Positions 1 through 17,202 are shown, counted from the first letter of the stretch. The stretch: 64,000 nt of DNA from Amoeboaphelidium protococcarum (GCA_023515745.1 JALECJ010000254.1:1054001-1118000), one strand, 5' to 3'. The notes: generated by a model not told the origin, from the letters alone. Numbers and translations: made by a program.

Positions 1-151
1 TCTTACTATGCATAAGGGCTTCCACCTCTGACCGAGTGTCATTTTCTCTCGCTCGTTCTCAATCGCAGCGAAACGGAACGGAACGCGCCGTAAAAACTGT
101 CTGATCGACCGTCGAAGGATCATCTCTTTCTTTTCTTTGTCACCAACCGCA

Positions 152-251
152 GTAAGTGTGTTATCATATCAGGAGTCCTACCGTTCTAATTAAAGATCAA
201 ATATTAGGATTAAAACTATCTTATTTTGAAAGATTATTTTATTATTTACAG
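152..251 (+). other. probable 5'-UTR intron of the Sip3/Lam gene
   Basis: A GTAAGTGTG donor follows a pyrimidine-rich leader, and a TTATTTACAG acceptor lies 19 bases before the chosen ATG. The interval contains CTAAT-like branch sequence. The only ATG upstream of the donor (position 8) meets TGA after seven codons, so the first exon is probably non-coding. This is inferred from splice signals alone. Confidence 0.5.
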
Positions 252-269
252 AGATTTGTTCGAGACGTA

Positions 270-3200
270 ATGACCAAGTTGATGCTGTCGTTGGATGAGG
301 CGGCCAAGGATAGTCCTCTGTTTAGAGCCACTCTGTCCAAGATTGAAGATGATATTGAACAGGTGGCCTAGTGGCTGGATTCTTGTATCCGTGCTGGAAG
401 AGGATTTAATGAAGAGTTGATAAAGTTTAACAGTATGGCCACTCTCCTCGCACATAGATTACATCTGGCTCATCGTGGATAGTCATCACAATCATAAGAA
501 TAGTTGTCTCCTAATGATGGTGCTAGGAGGCAATAGTTTATAGATTCACAAGTCACCACAAAAATGTTGGATACATTTAGCGAAAGTTTGCAGTGTATTA
601 GTCCATTTAGTTAAAAGTTGATTGATGAAGTGGAAGAGTTGCTGATAAGTCCTCTTGTTGCGTTACTCAAGTACGAACTGGCTCATTTGAAGGAGAAGCG
701 GCGCAACTATGAGCGTATAGTGGACAAGTATGAGTACCAGGTGGGGAAGTATGTTGGTATTAGCAGATAAAAGGAGCCTTCTGCCATAAGAGAAGATGCA
801 TTTTAACTATATGATGTTCGCAAGTCTTATATAGCCGCAACTTTGGATTATACGTGTGCTATTGTGAAATTTAAGCGTAAATTGGATGTGGTTCTGTACG
901 AGAGTATTGATCAGCTGTATGAGCAATTTACCGAATTCTACTCCAATTGCTAGTAGATTTACGATGGATTCAAGCCTAGAATTTCAGAGATAAAGCAGGT
1001 GTATGAGCGCAATAAAGAATAGCTGGATGAGTACAGCGCAGATTATGAAAGCACCACGCCATTAATGATTTAACAGTTGATTGCGAAAGCTAAACCATCC
1101 TCAGCTCTGCCTATAAACACCATACCTGAAAAGCCGGCTGTTACTGAGCAATCACTTACGCATAAAGCCGGGTATCTGTACAAGAAATATGGTGCTAGGA
1201 CTGCGATTGGGGTGGCACAATGGAATAGAAAATGGGTCATCGTTCAGAATGGCAAGCTCCTATTTCATACCATGGTTAATAGATCTACTATCGGGGTATC
1301 TTATTCTCTTCCGCTCTCACTGGTGGAAGTTCGTATAGATGACAAGTCTGATCGGCGTTTTGTATTCGAATTACTCACCAATAAGAAGTCTTACTACTTT
1401 TAGGCAGAGACGGAATAGGATCTTCTTACCTGGGTTGAATGTATCGAGGCTGCAAAATTGTACTCCATGGATCGAGATAATATGGACAGTGTCCGCTTGG
1501 ATGATGAAAAGATGCTGGATGATGACGAGTATGAGGAGACGTTGAATGTTGAAATTACGGCCTCTGTATAGGATGTCACTAGCGCATCATCTGACCAGTC
1601 TGGTGTTTTGATGCCATCCACTCAATAGCCACTTCTACTCAGTGCCAAAGTTGTGCACTTTGTCAAGTATCCGAACGCAGCGATGAGGAAGAAGAATCAG
1701 GAATTTCATTATGCCGTCAAGGCTGTCGGGTCTGATGAGTATGTGATGGAGGCTTTCACCTCGGCCTTCTGCCCAAAGAATAGCAGTGAATGCATACCTG
1801 GAAAGTTGTATCTCACTCAGAAATCTATATGCTTTGTCAGTTCTGCTTCCGCTTCCGGATCGATAATTCTTCTCTTACCGCTCAGTCAAGTGAAGTCTGT
1901 ACATAAGAGCGATTATAATGGCACATCCTCCCTATACTACTCAGTGTCGCAGTTATCGCAGATGGTCGACTCTCAAGAGTATGAGGTGGTTAATGTCGAT
2001 CATATTGTACAGGTTCCATTTGAATGTGATAAAGCATCTGGTGCGTCACAATTGTTGATTAATAATGTTTAGAATCAGGAGCGAAGTGCTCAAAGTCTAT
2101 TTGATGAGATTTACGCCAAGTATCGAGCTTCACCTGCAGAGTAGATTTAGCAGCTATAATAGTAGTAGTAATAAAAGATTTAGTAATAGCAATAATTACA
2201 ATAACAAGTAAAGTTGCCAACGGATTAACAAGGCGGTATATTTAATACTTATAAGTGGCCTGAGGATGCTCCTGCTCAGCCGTAGGAAGAAGTAAAGTGT
2301 GGTTGTGAGAGTCATTTTGAGCGGGAAGAACACAATCTGGAGCTCGATGTTCCTGCACATGTACTCTTTGCATAGTTATTTGAATAGAAACAGATCTTTG
2401 AATAGGTGCATCAGCTGAGAAATGATTGGGATGTTACAATATCTAATTGGGCTGTAAATGATGGTAGTAACTCTGATGGTAGTGGTGATTATTAGTAGAA
2501 ATCTCGCACAGTCAGATGGATGTTTAATGTGAATAATCCAATGGTTAGCCTCAAGACTACAGATTGCATTGAAGTGTAGACTGTGACTAGTGAACGCAAG
2601 TACTTGTGCTATGTTGTGGACTGCTTTAGCAAGACGGTGAAAGTTCCTTATGGTGATGCTTTCTAGACTCAGACGCGGTACTGCATTACATACATTGGGG
2701 CTAGTAAGTGCAGATTGCGTATTACAATTGGTGTTGAGTGGTTCAAGAATCCTATGGTGAAGAGTATCATAAAATCTCAAGCAATGAAGGGACTTACTGA
2801 TTATTTGAAAGATTTAGTCAAGATTATTCAGACTCAAGTTGTCGAGTCACCTGATGGTAAAAGCCTAGGACCAGGACTGGAAATTAAGTCTGCAAAGGCT
2901 GTCCCATCTCAATCTGGAGTTGCTTAAAAGAGCACGCTTGGTGTAAACGAACTGTCAGTATCCTCAATTATTTCCCAATTATTGGATATCACCAGCTATT
3001 TCACTGTCTAAACGATCGCTGCTGTTTTATTCACCCTCGTTGTGATGCTGACGTTGTAATTCTTTTTAAGTAAATCTCCTGTTTAGTAATCGAGTAGTCA
3101 TTAGTCTTATGGTGATCATCATAACCATCATCATCAGTAGTAGTACTAGCAATAGCCACTTGCGCTGTAGTACGACTCTATATCCTCAGATGTGGTGGGT

Positions 3201-3599
3201 ATTTACCTGCGTGATATTCAAGATTCATTGTTGAATAGCAACTCAACTCTTGGTATGGGCAACGGGAACAGGGCCATGTTGAAGAGAGCAAGTTTCCAAG
3301 CGTTTCTGTCTAGTGATAATCATCGCTGGTTCAAGGTTGAATCTAGAAAGTAGCATAGAGCAAAGTTGTAAATGTTGAAGCATCTAAGAATGTACCGGAA
3401 ACATCTACTGGACTCTTTCAGATAAATAAATTAGATGGAGTATGAGTTACTGACTGCTTAGTATGCTCTTTGGATGAAAGATTAAATTTTGCACTGTTAG
3501 TCTCTTCTTGACAAGGTGGATGTTAAACAGCGCAACAAGTTGCAAAATGCATGTAAAGCTCTCCAAGTTGACCTAAGATTATTACAGATTTATCAGTGA
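270..3599 (+). CDS. BAR-PH-GRAM-VASt membrane protein (Sip3/Lam1/Lam3-type sterol transfer protein)
   Basis: A single reading frame of about 1109 residues when TAA/TAG are read as Gln, ending at TGA. Domains in order are an N-terminal BAR-like helical region (about 1-260), a PH domain opening with KAGYLYKKYG (about 295-395), a GRAM domain (about 455-560), a poly-Gln stretch (about 620-645), a VASt/StART-like domain (about 660-870) and one transmembrane segment near 910-930, followed by a basic tail. This exact architecture defines the fungal Lam1/Lam3 (Ysp1/Sip3) family, ER proteins at contact sites with the plasma membrane that carry sterol between membranes. The N-terminal stretch around KDSPLFRATL matches the start of the family's BAR domain, which supports the ATG chosen just after the leader intron. 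The poly-Gln is built almost entirely from reassigned codons. The gene converges on RecQ with 58 bases between stops. Confidence 0.85.
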
Positions 3600-3657
3600 T
3601 AGCGTAGTCTTATTGAAATGAAAACATTTGTCCATGATGATAAAATTTATCGTTTAA

Positions 3658-7078
<3,421 letters not shown>

Positions 7079-7343
7079 TATACAAACTTTACCACAAGAA
7101 TATTAGTGATAAGACAGACAATACTGTATTACGTATACACACAGAATAGATATACGTTATAAAGGTCGTGTGTAAAATCGTAACAGGAAAGAAGTTGAAA
7201 CGATTCGACTGAAACTGAAACGAAAAATTCCAGTTCGATCGACCGAAGAAGGGGAGATTACGCTATCAAGATAGATCAAAGCTGAAGTTGAATCACTCCG
7301 AGTGGAGTGATCGCGGATATATATTCTAATTAATTATCACAAT

Positions 7344-10300
7344 TCAATACTTCTGTTGAAGGATCGCTTGCTTTGCCGTTTTGTAATTCTCACTCGTCAA
7401 CTCAGCGATGAACATTCCCTACACAGCAGTATGAAGATAGTATTAATATATGGAACAAGTCAATCCGAATTAACACGTACCTTTCTGCGGCGTACAGACT
7501 CCATATACCTCCTAGCTATATTATCTCTATCCGATTTATCACCCAAATCTTCCAACTCCTCTTCAGTCTGTGGTATCCAGAATGGATCCTGATCTAAGAG
7601 TTCCCATCCAGCAAAGACCAGTTGTGGTTGAGCAACTCCGCTAGTTCGCTTTCTAATATCTACACATTGTACACAAATCATGCGTTCTCAATATAGAGAA
7701 ATAACGCGTAATTTTATTACAATAAGTTTATCAATAATCTTACCGTCAGAGAATCCAAAAGACTCACATACAGGAAGTTTGGCAGAAATCGTGAATATCG
7801 CATAACCATCCTTCATTTCTTCAGACTCAATTCTACCGCGTCTCTAGTTGAGTACTGCGTAAACTCTACCAAGAACTTGTGAGGTGGCATAGATCTCACA
7901 TCTATACATGGCCAACATTATACGCGGAGACCATTACATGAAAGCTTTATGTATAGCCTCTCTCATCAGCGATATCATCTAACCACTGACAACAGTTAAA
8001 TCAGCATCCGCATTCACGTCCAAAGACATTATTGATATACAGACTCCCTGAATTGGCTCTGCGCAAAGAGGACCAGATTACACAGCAACACTGAATGCAG
8101 CTCTTATACTAGCATCCAACTGACTGTATATCGTGTTTGCACTTTAAGGCAAAAGCCATGTATTGCGATTGTAATCCTAAATGCAATTGATCAGTATATT
8201 AGGACCGATTCTTTTGGGTCCAAAGCACCATATGTTCTTCATGTCTATAGGATGAATCCATGAAGCTTTTTGACAGATATCATTTAATTGATTAATAAAG
8301 TGTTAGCAGCCATCATTTACAGAATCGCCGCTGTTTTAATTCTCAATTATTTAAGCTATCCGCTACTAATTGGACTCTAGGAACTGCACAACCTCAGATG
8401 GAATGGGCTAAGCTTTGAGTTTAATAGTGCAATACTAATTCTAAACTTGCACGCTAAAATCTTGTTGCAAATCGATTTCATTACCATGCACAATAGCCTC
8501 CCTGAAAGGAACAATAGCTGGCGAGACATGAAGATCAATCCTTGCAAATTGCTCTTTCAAGTCTGCAATACATCGCTCCAGGTGCAGTTCACCAGCACAT
8601 TACAGAATATGCTCACCAGTGTCTTGTAATTCAATTTAGACACAGGGATCAGCAAAGTTTAGTTGCTTTAAGCCTCGTACAAGTTAATCCAATTGCTTCG
8701 GATCAGCCGGTTCTATCGAAACTCTAACAATGGGCGCAGAGCTGCCAAAATCTATAGAGCCAAGCGGCACGCACTTGAGAGTGGAAGACAGAGTAGCATA
8801 TTTAAGACTTGATGCACCACCACTAACAATAAGACCGAACACATTTCCCGCACTTATCTCTTCAACCTCTTCCAGATCGCGGCCCATCATCATGAAAAGA
8901 TGTCTTACTTCAACTTGCTCATAAGATTAGGCTTATGGATTCTACAAATTAAATTTCGGTCGCAGAATGTATATCTTCTATCCCTTCTTTATAACTCCAG
9001 AATATATTCGAGAGAATCCCACCATGAGACAATCTTCACCACCACCGCTGCCGCCACTCTACGCGTTAAAATCATTAAAACCATTAGATTCCTAATCATA
9101 ATTCCCCAGCAAAGATGCAGCCTTCATCCGGGCGGCCAGCATATCTCGTCTCCTCTGCAGATCCTTCTCATCTGCTTCATTACTGTTCGACTCTTTAAGG
9201 AAATGAATAAACTTCTCCGGCACAGAAAGCATTTTAGCAATAAACGCAACAACAGGAGAATCTTCAATTTGAGAACAGGTATAGACGGCACTCTTCACAG
9301 GCTCCAACTGATCTGCTACCACTGAATCCTAAACGCTAAACAATTCACCCAACTTGATCATTTAAGACTATCGCGGGCTAGGCAAAAGGTCCACTACGGC
9401 CAGAAGCACAGATTTAGAGAGCGGTAACCACTACGACATGATGGCATTGAGAACAACTTTGGAATCTTTGGACTTGGCGTCGCCTGGAGACAGTTTGATA
9501 TTGAGAGCCGTGATAATCTTCTCCCTCTACTGCAAATCTGGATTCAACTATACTGCCTCATAAACTTACCACAAGTTGTCGAGCATAAATTAAACTGCAA
9601 ACGGCTTCAAAGCTCGTCCCTTCAATTACTTTGCCGTAAGTACTTTCTTCTACTTGGAATCAAAATAATAATCTCCCCACAAAGCTTTCTACAATGCCGC
9701 CTCTTTAAAGCCAAGCTTATGAGCCAAAATCTGAGCGAAATCATTAACTCTGAACGCCCAACCATCTATAGCACTACTAAAAAGCACACTACCAGCAGAT
9801 GGTTCAAAATAATTGTTAATCTCACATTCCACTTCTTCCTGTTATTATTATTACTATTATGGCTTTCCTTCCTATTGCTATTGCGCAGACTGATCAAGAT
9901 TTTGTTAAATAAAAGACTAGGCGTTCTCTTGCTTCTGAATATCTTCATCTATACTAAATGATGCCCAGATGGCGTTAGCTTATTCAATGATATTACGCAG
10001 CTATTAATAAGCTTCTTGAGGTGATAGTCTTAGTTCAACTATGAAGCGATCAATCTTATTCAGTACCAGAAGGGGCTTTACTTTTTCCAACCTGGCCTAC
10101 TTCAACACCACCACCGTCTGACTCGAAATACCTTCCACTACATCCACTAGCACTAGAGCACCATCACACAATCTACTAGCCACGGATACCTCACTACTGA
10201 AATCAATATGACCCGGAGAATCAATCAGATTGATCAAGTACTCCTTCTCGACAATGCTCGATACACCAGGAGAATCAGCACCGCCACCACCATCAGCAGC

Positions 10301-10567
10301 ATTAGTACTTGATTTAGACCTTGATACCGTCTTGGTGTATAGTGATATACAACTTGCTTTCATTGTAATACCACGATCCTACTCATCCTTTCGACTATCC
10401 AGAAATCTGACTTTACCAGCAAGTTTTGATGATACAATACCATTGGTGGCCAGCAGAAGATCAGACATTGTAGTCTTTCCATGATCAATATGCGCCAACA
10501 GACAGATGTTCCTAATGTTCTCTGGATACTTTTACAATTTCAATAACACGTCTTTACCCACTGGCAT
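7344..10567 (-). CDS. EFL1: EFL1/Ria1 ribosome-assembly GTPase
   Basis: An EF-2-like cytoplasmic GTPase that with SBDS releases eIF6/Tif6 from pre-60S subunits. The G domain shows [22 protein letters not shown] and NKID. The rest follows the EFL1 order: [27 protein letters not shown] and a C-terminal [16 protein letters not shown] low-complexity insert near residue 240 is a poly-Gln run written largely with TAA/TAG. Two introns lie near the 3' end: 7660-7743 (donor GACG|GTAAG, acceptor TGTGTAG) and 7419-7480 (donor AAG|GTACGT, acceptor TGTGTAG). Removing them restores the conserved joins [14 protein letters not shown] and [11 protein letters not shown] and gives 1025 residues ending in TGA. 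The neighbouring SARAF gene is divergent, with about 215 bases between start codons. Confidence 0.93.
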
Positions 10568-10782
10568 ATTAAATTAATATTACTATAAAGAGAGTTGAAG
10601 TTATCAAGTGAGCTATACAAACTAAAGTAAAAGTAAATCACAATTGTCAGAGAAGAAAAAGCGAAAAACTTCTTCTCTTCGTTACAATTGTCTCAACTCT
10701 CACCTTGGAATTTTTGGGATTTAATTCATTTTTTACCTGATCTAGTTTGATACTGCACAGCTTAATAATATCTCTAATAACA

Positions 10783-11652
10783 ATGACTGGTAAGAGCGAA
10801 AAGGTCCTGCTTAGAGATATAAAGTAATTGATTTTGTATGGGGATCGGATGACCACAGGAAGACGTGCGGATCCCATCCCGCAGCTGGAATGCACCGGAG
10901 GCGATGCTTGTGATTATGCAGATATTCATGTGATGAGATGTGAGAATGTTGGTGTGGATGGATAGACGGGAGCAGTTAGTTGGAAGTGCACTGCTCAGCA
11001 TGATGATACTGTTCAGCTTGGCGCAACGGATGTCGTTTGTGAAGGCTACGCTAATTCTAATGATAAGTACGTCCTGGCCGGAAGTTGTGGAGTTGAGTAT
11101 TCACTTCATCTCACTGCTCGTGGAAGGGAGTATTACATGGTGGGTGATGGTAAGAATAATAAGAATGGTAAAAATGGTAACCTTAAAGGGACCACGAGTG
11201 GGCGTTAGACTGACACTGAGATCAGTTGGTTTGGTTGGATGTTTATCTTGCTCATATTATATATACTTTATACATCACTATGTCGCGCTCACCGTGATAG
11301 TAGGCCAGGAGGTAATTATAACGGCAGCGGTCCTCCTAATAATCCAGGTGGTGGTCATCGCGATTCACCGCCACCACCTCCATACTCTAAACATCCTGAT
11401 CCTAACCAGGAGTTCCATGCGCGGTCTGGTACATCTACCGCTTCTGATACGTCATCATTCTTGGCTGGGGCTGGGCTAGGGGGTATCGGTGGTTACCTGC
11501 TGGGATCACAATTGCGTAATAACGACAATACTTAATAGACTGGTGGCGGCTCTCGTATGAGGCGTGATAGTCCAGATAGGATGCGGCAATCTGAACCGTC
11601 TCCCCCTCGACAATCCTCTTCTACTGGTTTTGGTCAAAGTAGAAACAGATGA
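10783..11652 (+). CDS. SARAF-like regulator of store-operated calcium entry
   Basis: A 289-residue product that matches SARAF (TMEM66), a single-pass ER protein that damps store-operated calcium entry. Recognisable elements are KVLLRDIKQLILYGDRMT near the start, the Cys-rich luminal region (LECTGGDACDYA, SWKCTAQHD, VVCEGYAN, GSCGVEYSLHL) and a transmembrane segment near residues 151-170. A cytosolic tail rich in Gly, Pro, Ser and Arg follows, as in the family. Oddity: the first ATG after the upstream gene gives no signal peptide, although an ER luminal domain needs one. The frame is open for 14 hydrophobic codons before that ATG (from just after a TGA at 10738) but contains no ATG, so a non-AUG start or an unseen 5' exon is possible. 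Confidence 0.8.
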
Positions 11653-11921
11653 TTTATATTTTTCTTGATGTATTTAGATCTCTTTTATGGCTTATTTTCG
11701 CTTGAATTCACAGAAGAGACCCTTTGCTATTCCCCATAGTTAATATCTCGCCTTTGAGGTGATGTATCGTCTATCCAACAACGCCGAGTTGAGAGCTATT
11801 AGTCAAAGGGGAAATTATTTGACCAGTCACAAAATTATTATCATTCATTATTTACCATTTATTCACAAAAATTAAACATATCCACCGCAATAGTTGCATT
11901 GAGCATCCACGGTCACCTTAT

Positions 11922-13816
11922 TCAATGCTTTTTCTCTCTCAGACGTCTCTGCTCTCTTTGATATTGAAACAGTGACTGTGGTTTAACCGGTCCATTGGAG
12001 TAGAAATAGCAAATATCGTCCATGCGCTTGTCTTTAGATGGAAATGAATGCTTTCCCTTTTACATGACATTTTTCTGTCCAATGGCAAAGTTATACGCAG
12101 TTGGAGGATGCTGCACTATGACTTCAGGTCCACAGTTCCACACAATACAATTGGCACCGCTCCATCCTTGTCCTACACTCTTGAACCGATTAATAACAAC
12201 ATGTACCATATTTACGTTCTATATATAAAGCAAATATCTCAATCTTACCTGAACCCATCCATGCGCGATTCTGAATTGCTACATTACCGCGAATGTTATC
12301 GTACAGAAATCCACTAGCCCATCTTTGATGCGTCTCGGAGCATCCCATATTACCAACAGCGGTGCAATCGTGAAATACATTTGGACCAACAATGCGAGAA
12401 CTCACAGCATACGCATGTCTAGCCTCTTCGGTAGTGCAATGCTGAACAAGGCAGCAACTTCCATTAATGGTGAAGCCGTAGCGCTTACCACCATCAATTT
12501 TGGCAGCGGGCTTGTTAAAAGAGCAGTATTCAATAGTTGAGAATTTGGCACCTCCTTATAACACACAACCATGCCCAAAACAGTGACTATGAATATTCGA
12601 CGCCCAGGATCTGATGCAATTGTCCATTGAGAGCGTTGTCTCCAGATGATTGTCATCACAACAGCAAGTCTACTTTGTCTTATTATCCGTCTGAGTCTGA
12701 GAGAAGTCAACATAACAGACAACCTCGAAATTCTCAATGGCCACCTGGGATACTCTATAGCTGTCATCAAACTTCTCAACATGTCCGCCGCCATACTTGT
12801 CCTCAATCGTGGTGGTGACACCGACATCAATATCGATGTAGTTTTGCTCTTTATCCACACCGGTGACATATCTCAAATTGAACAGATTAAAAGGACCCCA
12901 TGGCTTCGTTGAAGATGGATCATTAGGACGACGTGGCATCTGCTTATCATCCATTCCAATATCTTCAATCCACTTCTGATTGCAACGACGGACAACACGG
13001 ACACTATCACCAACTTTGTACTTGTCAGTGGACTTTACATGCACTCTAGTAACACCAACACCAAGTCTTCCCACAATATCAGTCTTATCATATGCACGGC
13101 CGGCTGGAGTGTCACTCATAACAGTGAACAAAGTACCTTTATCCTTGGTTCTACAAACCAATCTTGTCAGCGGGCGACCATCTTGAGCTACTTCACCACG
13201 CAGTATAACGCCAGACTATTTAATAGTAAAGCCCTTTGAATCTACACCGTAAGTACCAGCTTTCAATAAAACCACCGCTCTAAATCCACTACCTAGAACT
13301 GGCATTTAAGAAGCCTTGTCAATGGCCGTCTGGATTTCATGGCTCTAATCTGGCAGATGCAATTCATCTTGATGACACGAATGCTACTACTGCGGCAAGC
13401 ATTTCTCCAAGTGTGGCTGGGCAACATTCTTGATCTGCTACTTGATATTACTAAACAGACCGTGCTTGTGTTGATGAGAATGACCATCTGACTGCGAAGA
13501 AGCTTAAGAATCAACAGACTTTGACGGATAGACTACAATTTGAGGTATGTTGGGATCCCGACCTGCATCAATAATATTCTGAGGACACCCACATAGAGAA
13601 AAGTCCAGCAACGGATCACCACCAGGCAGAACAACCTTCTCTGGCTAATGCCACGGCTGCGTATCAGCATACAACTTTCTATCAATCTCTGCCGCAATCA
13701 TTCTTTAGTATTTAAAATGTTCTTACTACCAAGTTAAGAGTCTGAGAGGATGTAAATAAAAGATTGAGTGACAATACGAAAATAAAACAGAAAGTTGAAA
13801 CAAGAAAATGAGTCAT
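11922..13816 (-). CDS. secreted right-handed beta-helix protein (pectate-lyase fold)
   Basis: The body shows the repetitive short strands and stacked Gly/Asn/Cys turns of a parallel beta-helix. Landmarks are VGDSVRVVRRCNQKWIEDIG, CFGHGCVLQGGAKF, KRYGFTINGSCCLVQHC, VGPNVFHDC and QRWASGFLYDNIRGN. This pattern belongs to pectin-lyase-fold proteins that I know mainly from bacteria; the substrate is unknown. An intron at 12173-12248 (TCAG|GTAAG ... GTGTAG) joins MGSG to QGWSGANC. The first exon appears to encode a signal peptide starting at 13816 (MTHFLVSTFCFIFVLSLNLL) in a different frame from the body. A second intron of about 70 bases (near 13657-13726) would join them, but its exact ends are uncertain. 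The alternative internal start (MIAAEID) would give a cytosolic protein. The stop is TGA. Confidence 0.7.
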
Positions 13817-13895
13817 AGATTGATTTCAATATATATTTCATACAGCCACTTTAGGCAATGAAACGAACGCGTACCGTTCACTTTAAAAGAATGAA

Positions 13896-15077
<1,182 letters not shown>

Positions 15078-15225
15078 TCTCTTTTGTATTTGGTCTTTTG
15101 ATTGTTATGCTGAAGTGTTTGCAGTCATTTTTAAAAGTGTAAATTATGAGGTTACTGCTTTTTAATAACAGGAAAACAACTGGTTTGATATAAAGTTGAT
15201 CACAGCGGCGCGTTTGAGTTCGGCA
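15078..15225. other. intergenic, no gene seen
   Basis: AT-rich interval upstream of DAHP synthase. No ORF or RNA gene can be supported. Confidence 0.4.
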
Positions 15226-15527
15226 ATGTCACGCGTGATCTTTGAAGATGTAACACCAGAAGAGACACAACACTATTCTCTGAGTTCTCATTTATTATCA
15301 AGCTTATTGAAAATGAACTGTCAATTTTGTATTATTCAAATGCTGTCATTATAGAAGGCAGAATTTTATGTGTGAAGTACGAAACTGGAACACTTCACCT
15401 ACATGAGCCAGAAGAAATTGCACTTGATCATTATATTATTCGCGCACAAAATTCATACAAAATAATCACATCAGGTAATTCAAATTTTTACCTATTTTAT
15501 TTATATAAGCTTCATTAATTATTATGA
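15226..15527 (+). CDS. possible small gene, structure unresolved
   Basis: Two adjoining open stretches in different frames look protein-like. The first starts at ATG 15226 (MSRVIFEDVTPEETQ). The second includes SILYYSNAVIIEGRILCVKY followed by IIRAQNSYKI and ends at TGA 15525-15527. The second resembles an OB-fold strand pattern of small telomere or ssDNA-binding proteins, but this is only an impression. Joining them needs an intron or a frameshift that I could not place; a donor-like GGTAATTC at 15474 is also present. The region lies between the divergent starts and ends of strong genes, so some coding function is plausible but unproven. Confidence 0.25.
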
Positions 15528-15540
15528 CCCATATATGATA

Positions 15541-17202
15541 TCAATTACCATTTATACCATTGATGTGAACACTGGAGGAGGCATTGTTCTTCAAGAACGA
15601 ATCCCAGACGCTCATCATCTTCTCATGAGATTCGGTCAACTTGCCCAAGAATTCTCTGACGGCTAGCTGTAAGTCTTTCACCTTGTTATGCTCGAACAGT
15701 TCCAATTCCTTCTTCAATACCACACTGACATCATCGAATTCCTTCTTGGTGTCGATAATCTTCTACTCAGCCTCGGCAATCTCCTACTCAGCCTATTGGA
15801 CCTTCTCTGGTTTGGAGCGTGACATTTTGGTCTTCTCCAGGGATATCTTCAACTTGCTCAGATTCTACTATGACAACAAATGGTTATTGTAAATCTTCAA
15901 CCGTGATTGGAACGCAGACTTTACAGCACCCATAGTTCTCACATACTCATCAAAGGTATTGGCCAAGAACATCAGGTCATACCCAGACTGTTCAGAGTGT
16001 ATTTTCTGTATTTCTTTGTGAGCCTCACCAAAAGCAGTCAGCTGCTTCTCAATGCTCTTATTCAATTCAGACGTGCCCAAAGCAAATACACTCTCACCGA
16101 ACTCAAGTACGGCAACGGACAGATTATCACGTTCCTAAATCATCTAGTCAATAGCCTTGGCTACAGCCTTCATAAGATTCTCTTGTTCTTCAATATAGAC
16201 GCGTTTCCCCTCGAAAAACTCATCAGGGTCCGTGACTTTGGCAAAGGATCCCGTGGCATTCGACATAGCATCACCCAGTTTACTCATGAAAGATGAGCCA
16301 CTCTTCTGCTCCTTCTTCTTGTTATCGCTAATTTCTGAAGACAGGTCATCGGTCTCCATGAAAGTATCAAATACAGGGTCTTTGTTCAGCACTGGATGAG
16401 CGGCAATCTTCTTCATCATCCTGTCCAACAGGGCACGTCGATTCTCGACAAAGTCTTCATCGAATCTACCAATAGCATGCTTCTCTGGTGGAGGCGGCAC
16501 AATTATTCCAGGATTTCTAGCAGAGAGTTGAGCTGAAAGCCACAAGAATTCTTTATATCGACGATTGACACTCATGTGCTAATTCTTAAAGCTATTAGAC
16601 TTGGTCATGGCAACGACTTTATACGTGGTGTGAGCTTTCATACCCTCGCCTTTAGTAGTAGGATCACACACGCTGATTGTAAAATCTTCATGCTCATCCG
16701 AGTATCCAGCTGGACGTTGATTATAATTCTAATGCAAGACTCTCGTGCTGCTCAAGCTATCGGCGCGATCTTTGGCCGCGTTACCACCAGTGTTAAGAGA
16801 AGCAGTAGTATCAGCCAAGCTAAGTCTTTCAACGCTCTTCACTGGAGCAACGGAGCTCTCATCCTACTCACCGCTGTAATTAGTTGCCAGCGGATTGTTA
16901 GTGCTCGCATCATCTAATCTCTCCTGACTATATCCGGAGCTGACAGATTCTTAACGCTACATACTGCTTCCACCCTCAGCCATACTGCTAGCTGCACCGC
17001 GAAACATTGAAGGATCTCTACTGCCAACCAGACCTTGAATAGAAGCACCATCATTCGCTCCTTGCTAGCTAGTGCCACTCACAGATGCAAAAGGATTGAT
17101 GTGTAAATCCATATTGTAATTGCTAGAATGAAGATCAGGATTCAGCAAATCCTACAGCTCACTCTTTTCGCGCATTGATTAAGACTAATTACTATCAGAC
17201 AT
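15541..17202 (-). CDS. retromer sorting nexin VPS5/SNX1
   Basis: A PX-BAR sorting nexin of the membrane-bending half of retromer, acting in endosome-to-Golgi retrieval. The 553-residue frame has a disordered Ser/Gln-rich N-terminus (about 1-165) and a PX domain (about 165-300) with FTISVCDPTTKGEG, SVNRRYKEFLWL and a PPPPEKH loop. A C-terminal BAR domain of long amphipathic helices follows (about 315-553), including FVENRRALLDRMMKKIAAHP at the PX-BAR junction and WDSFLKNNASSS near the end. Length and order match yeast Vps5 and animal SNX1/2. There is no intron. Many TAG/TAA codons lie in the Gln-rich N-terminus. Confidence 0.9.

Noticed and set aside
156-371. ORF MCYHIRSPTVLIKDQ as the N-terminus of the first gene
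   Set aside because: It reads through a likely leader intron (GTAAGTGTG...TTTACAG) and has no ATG; the family match begins after the ATG at 270.
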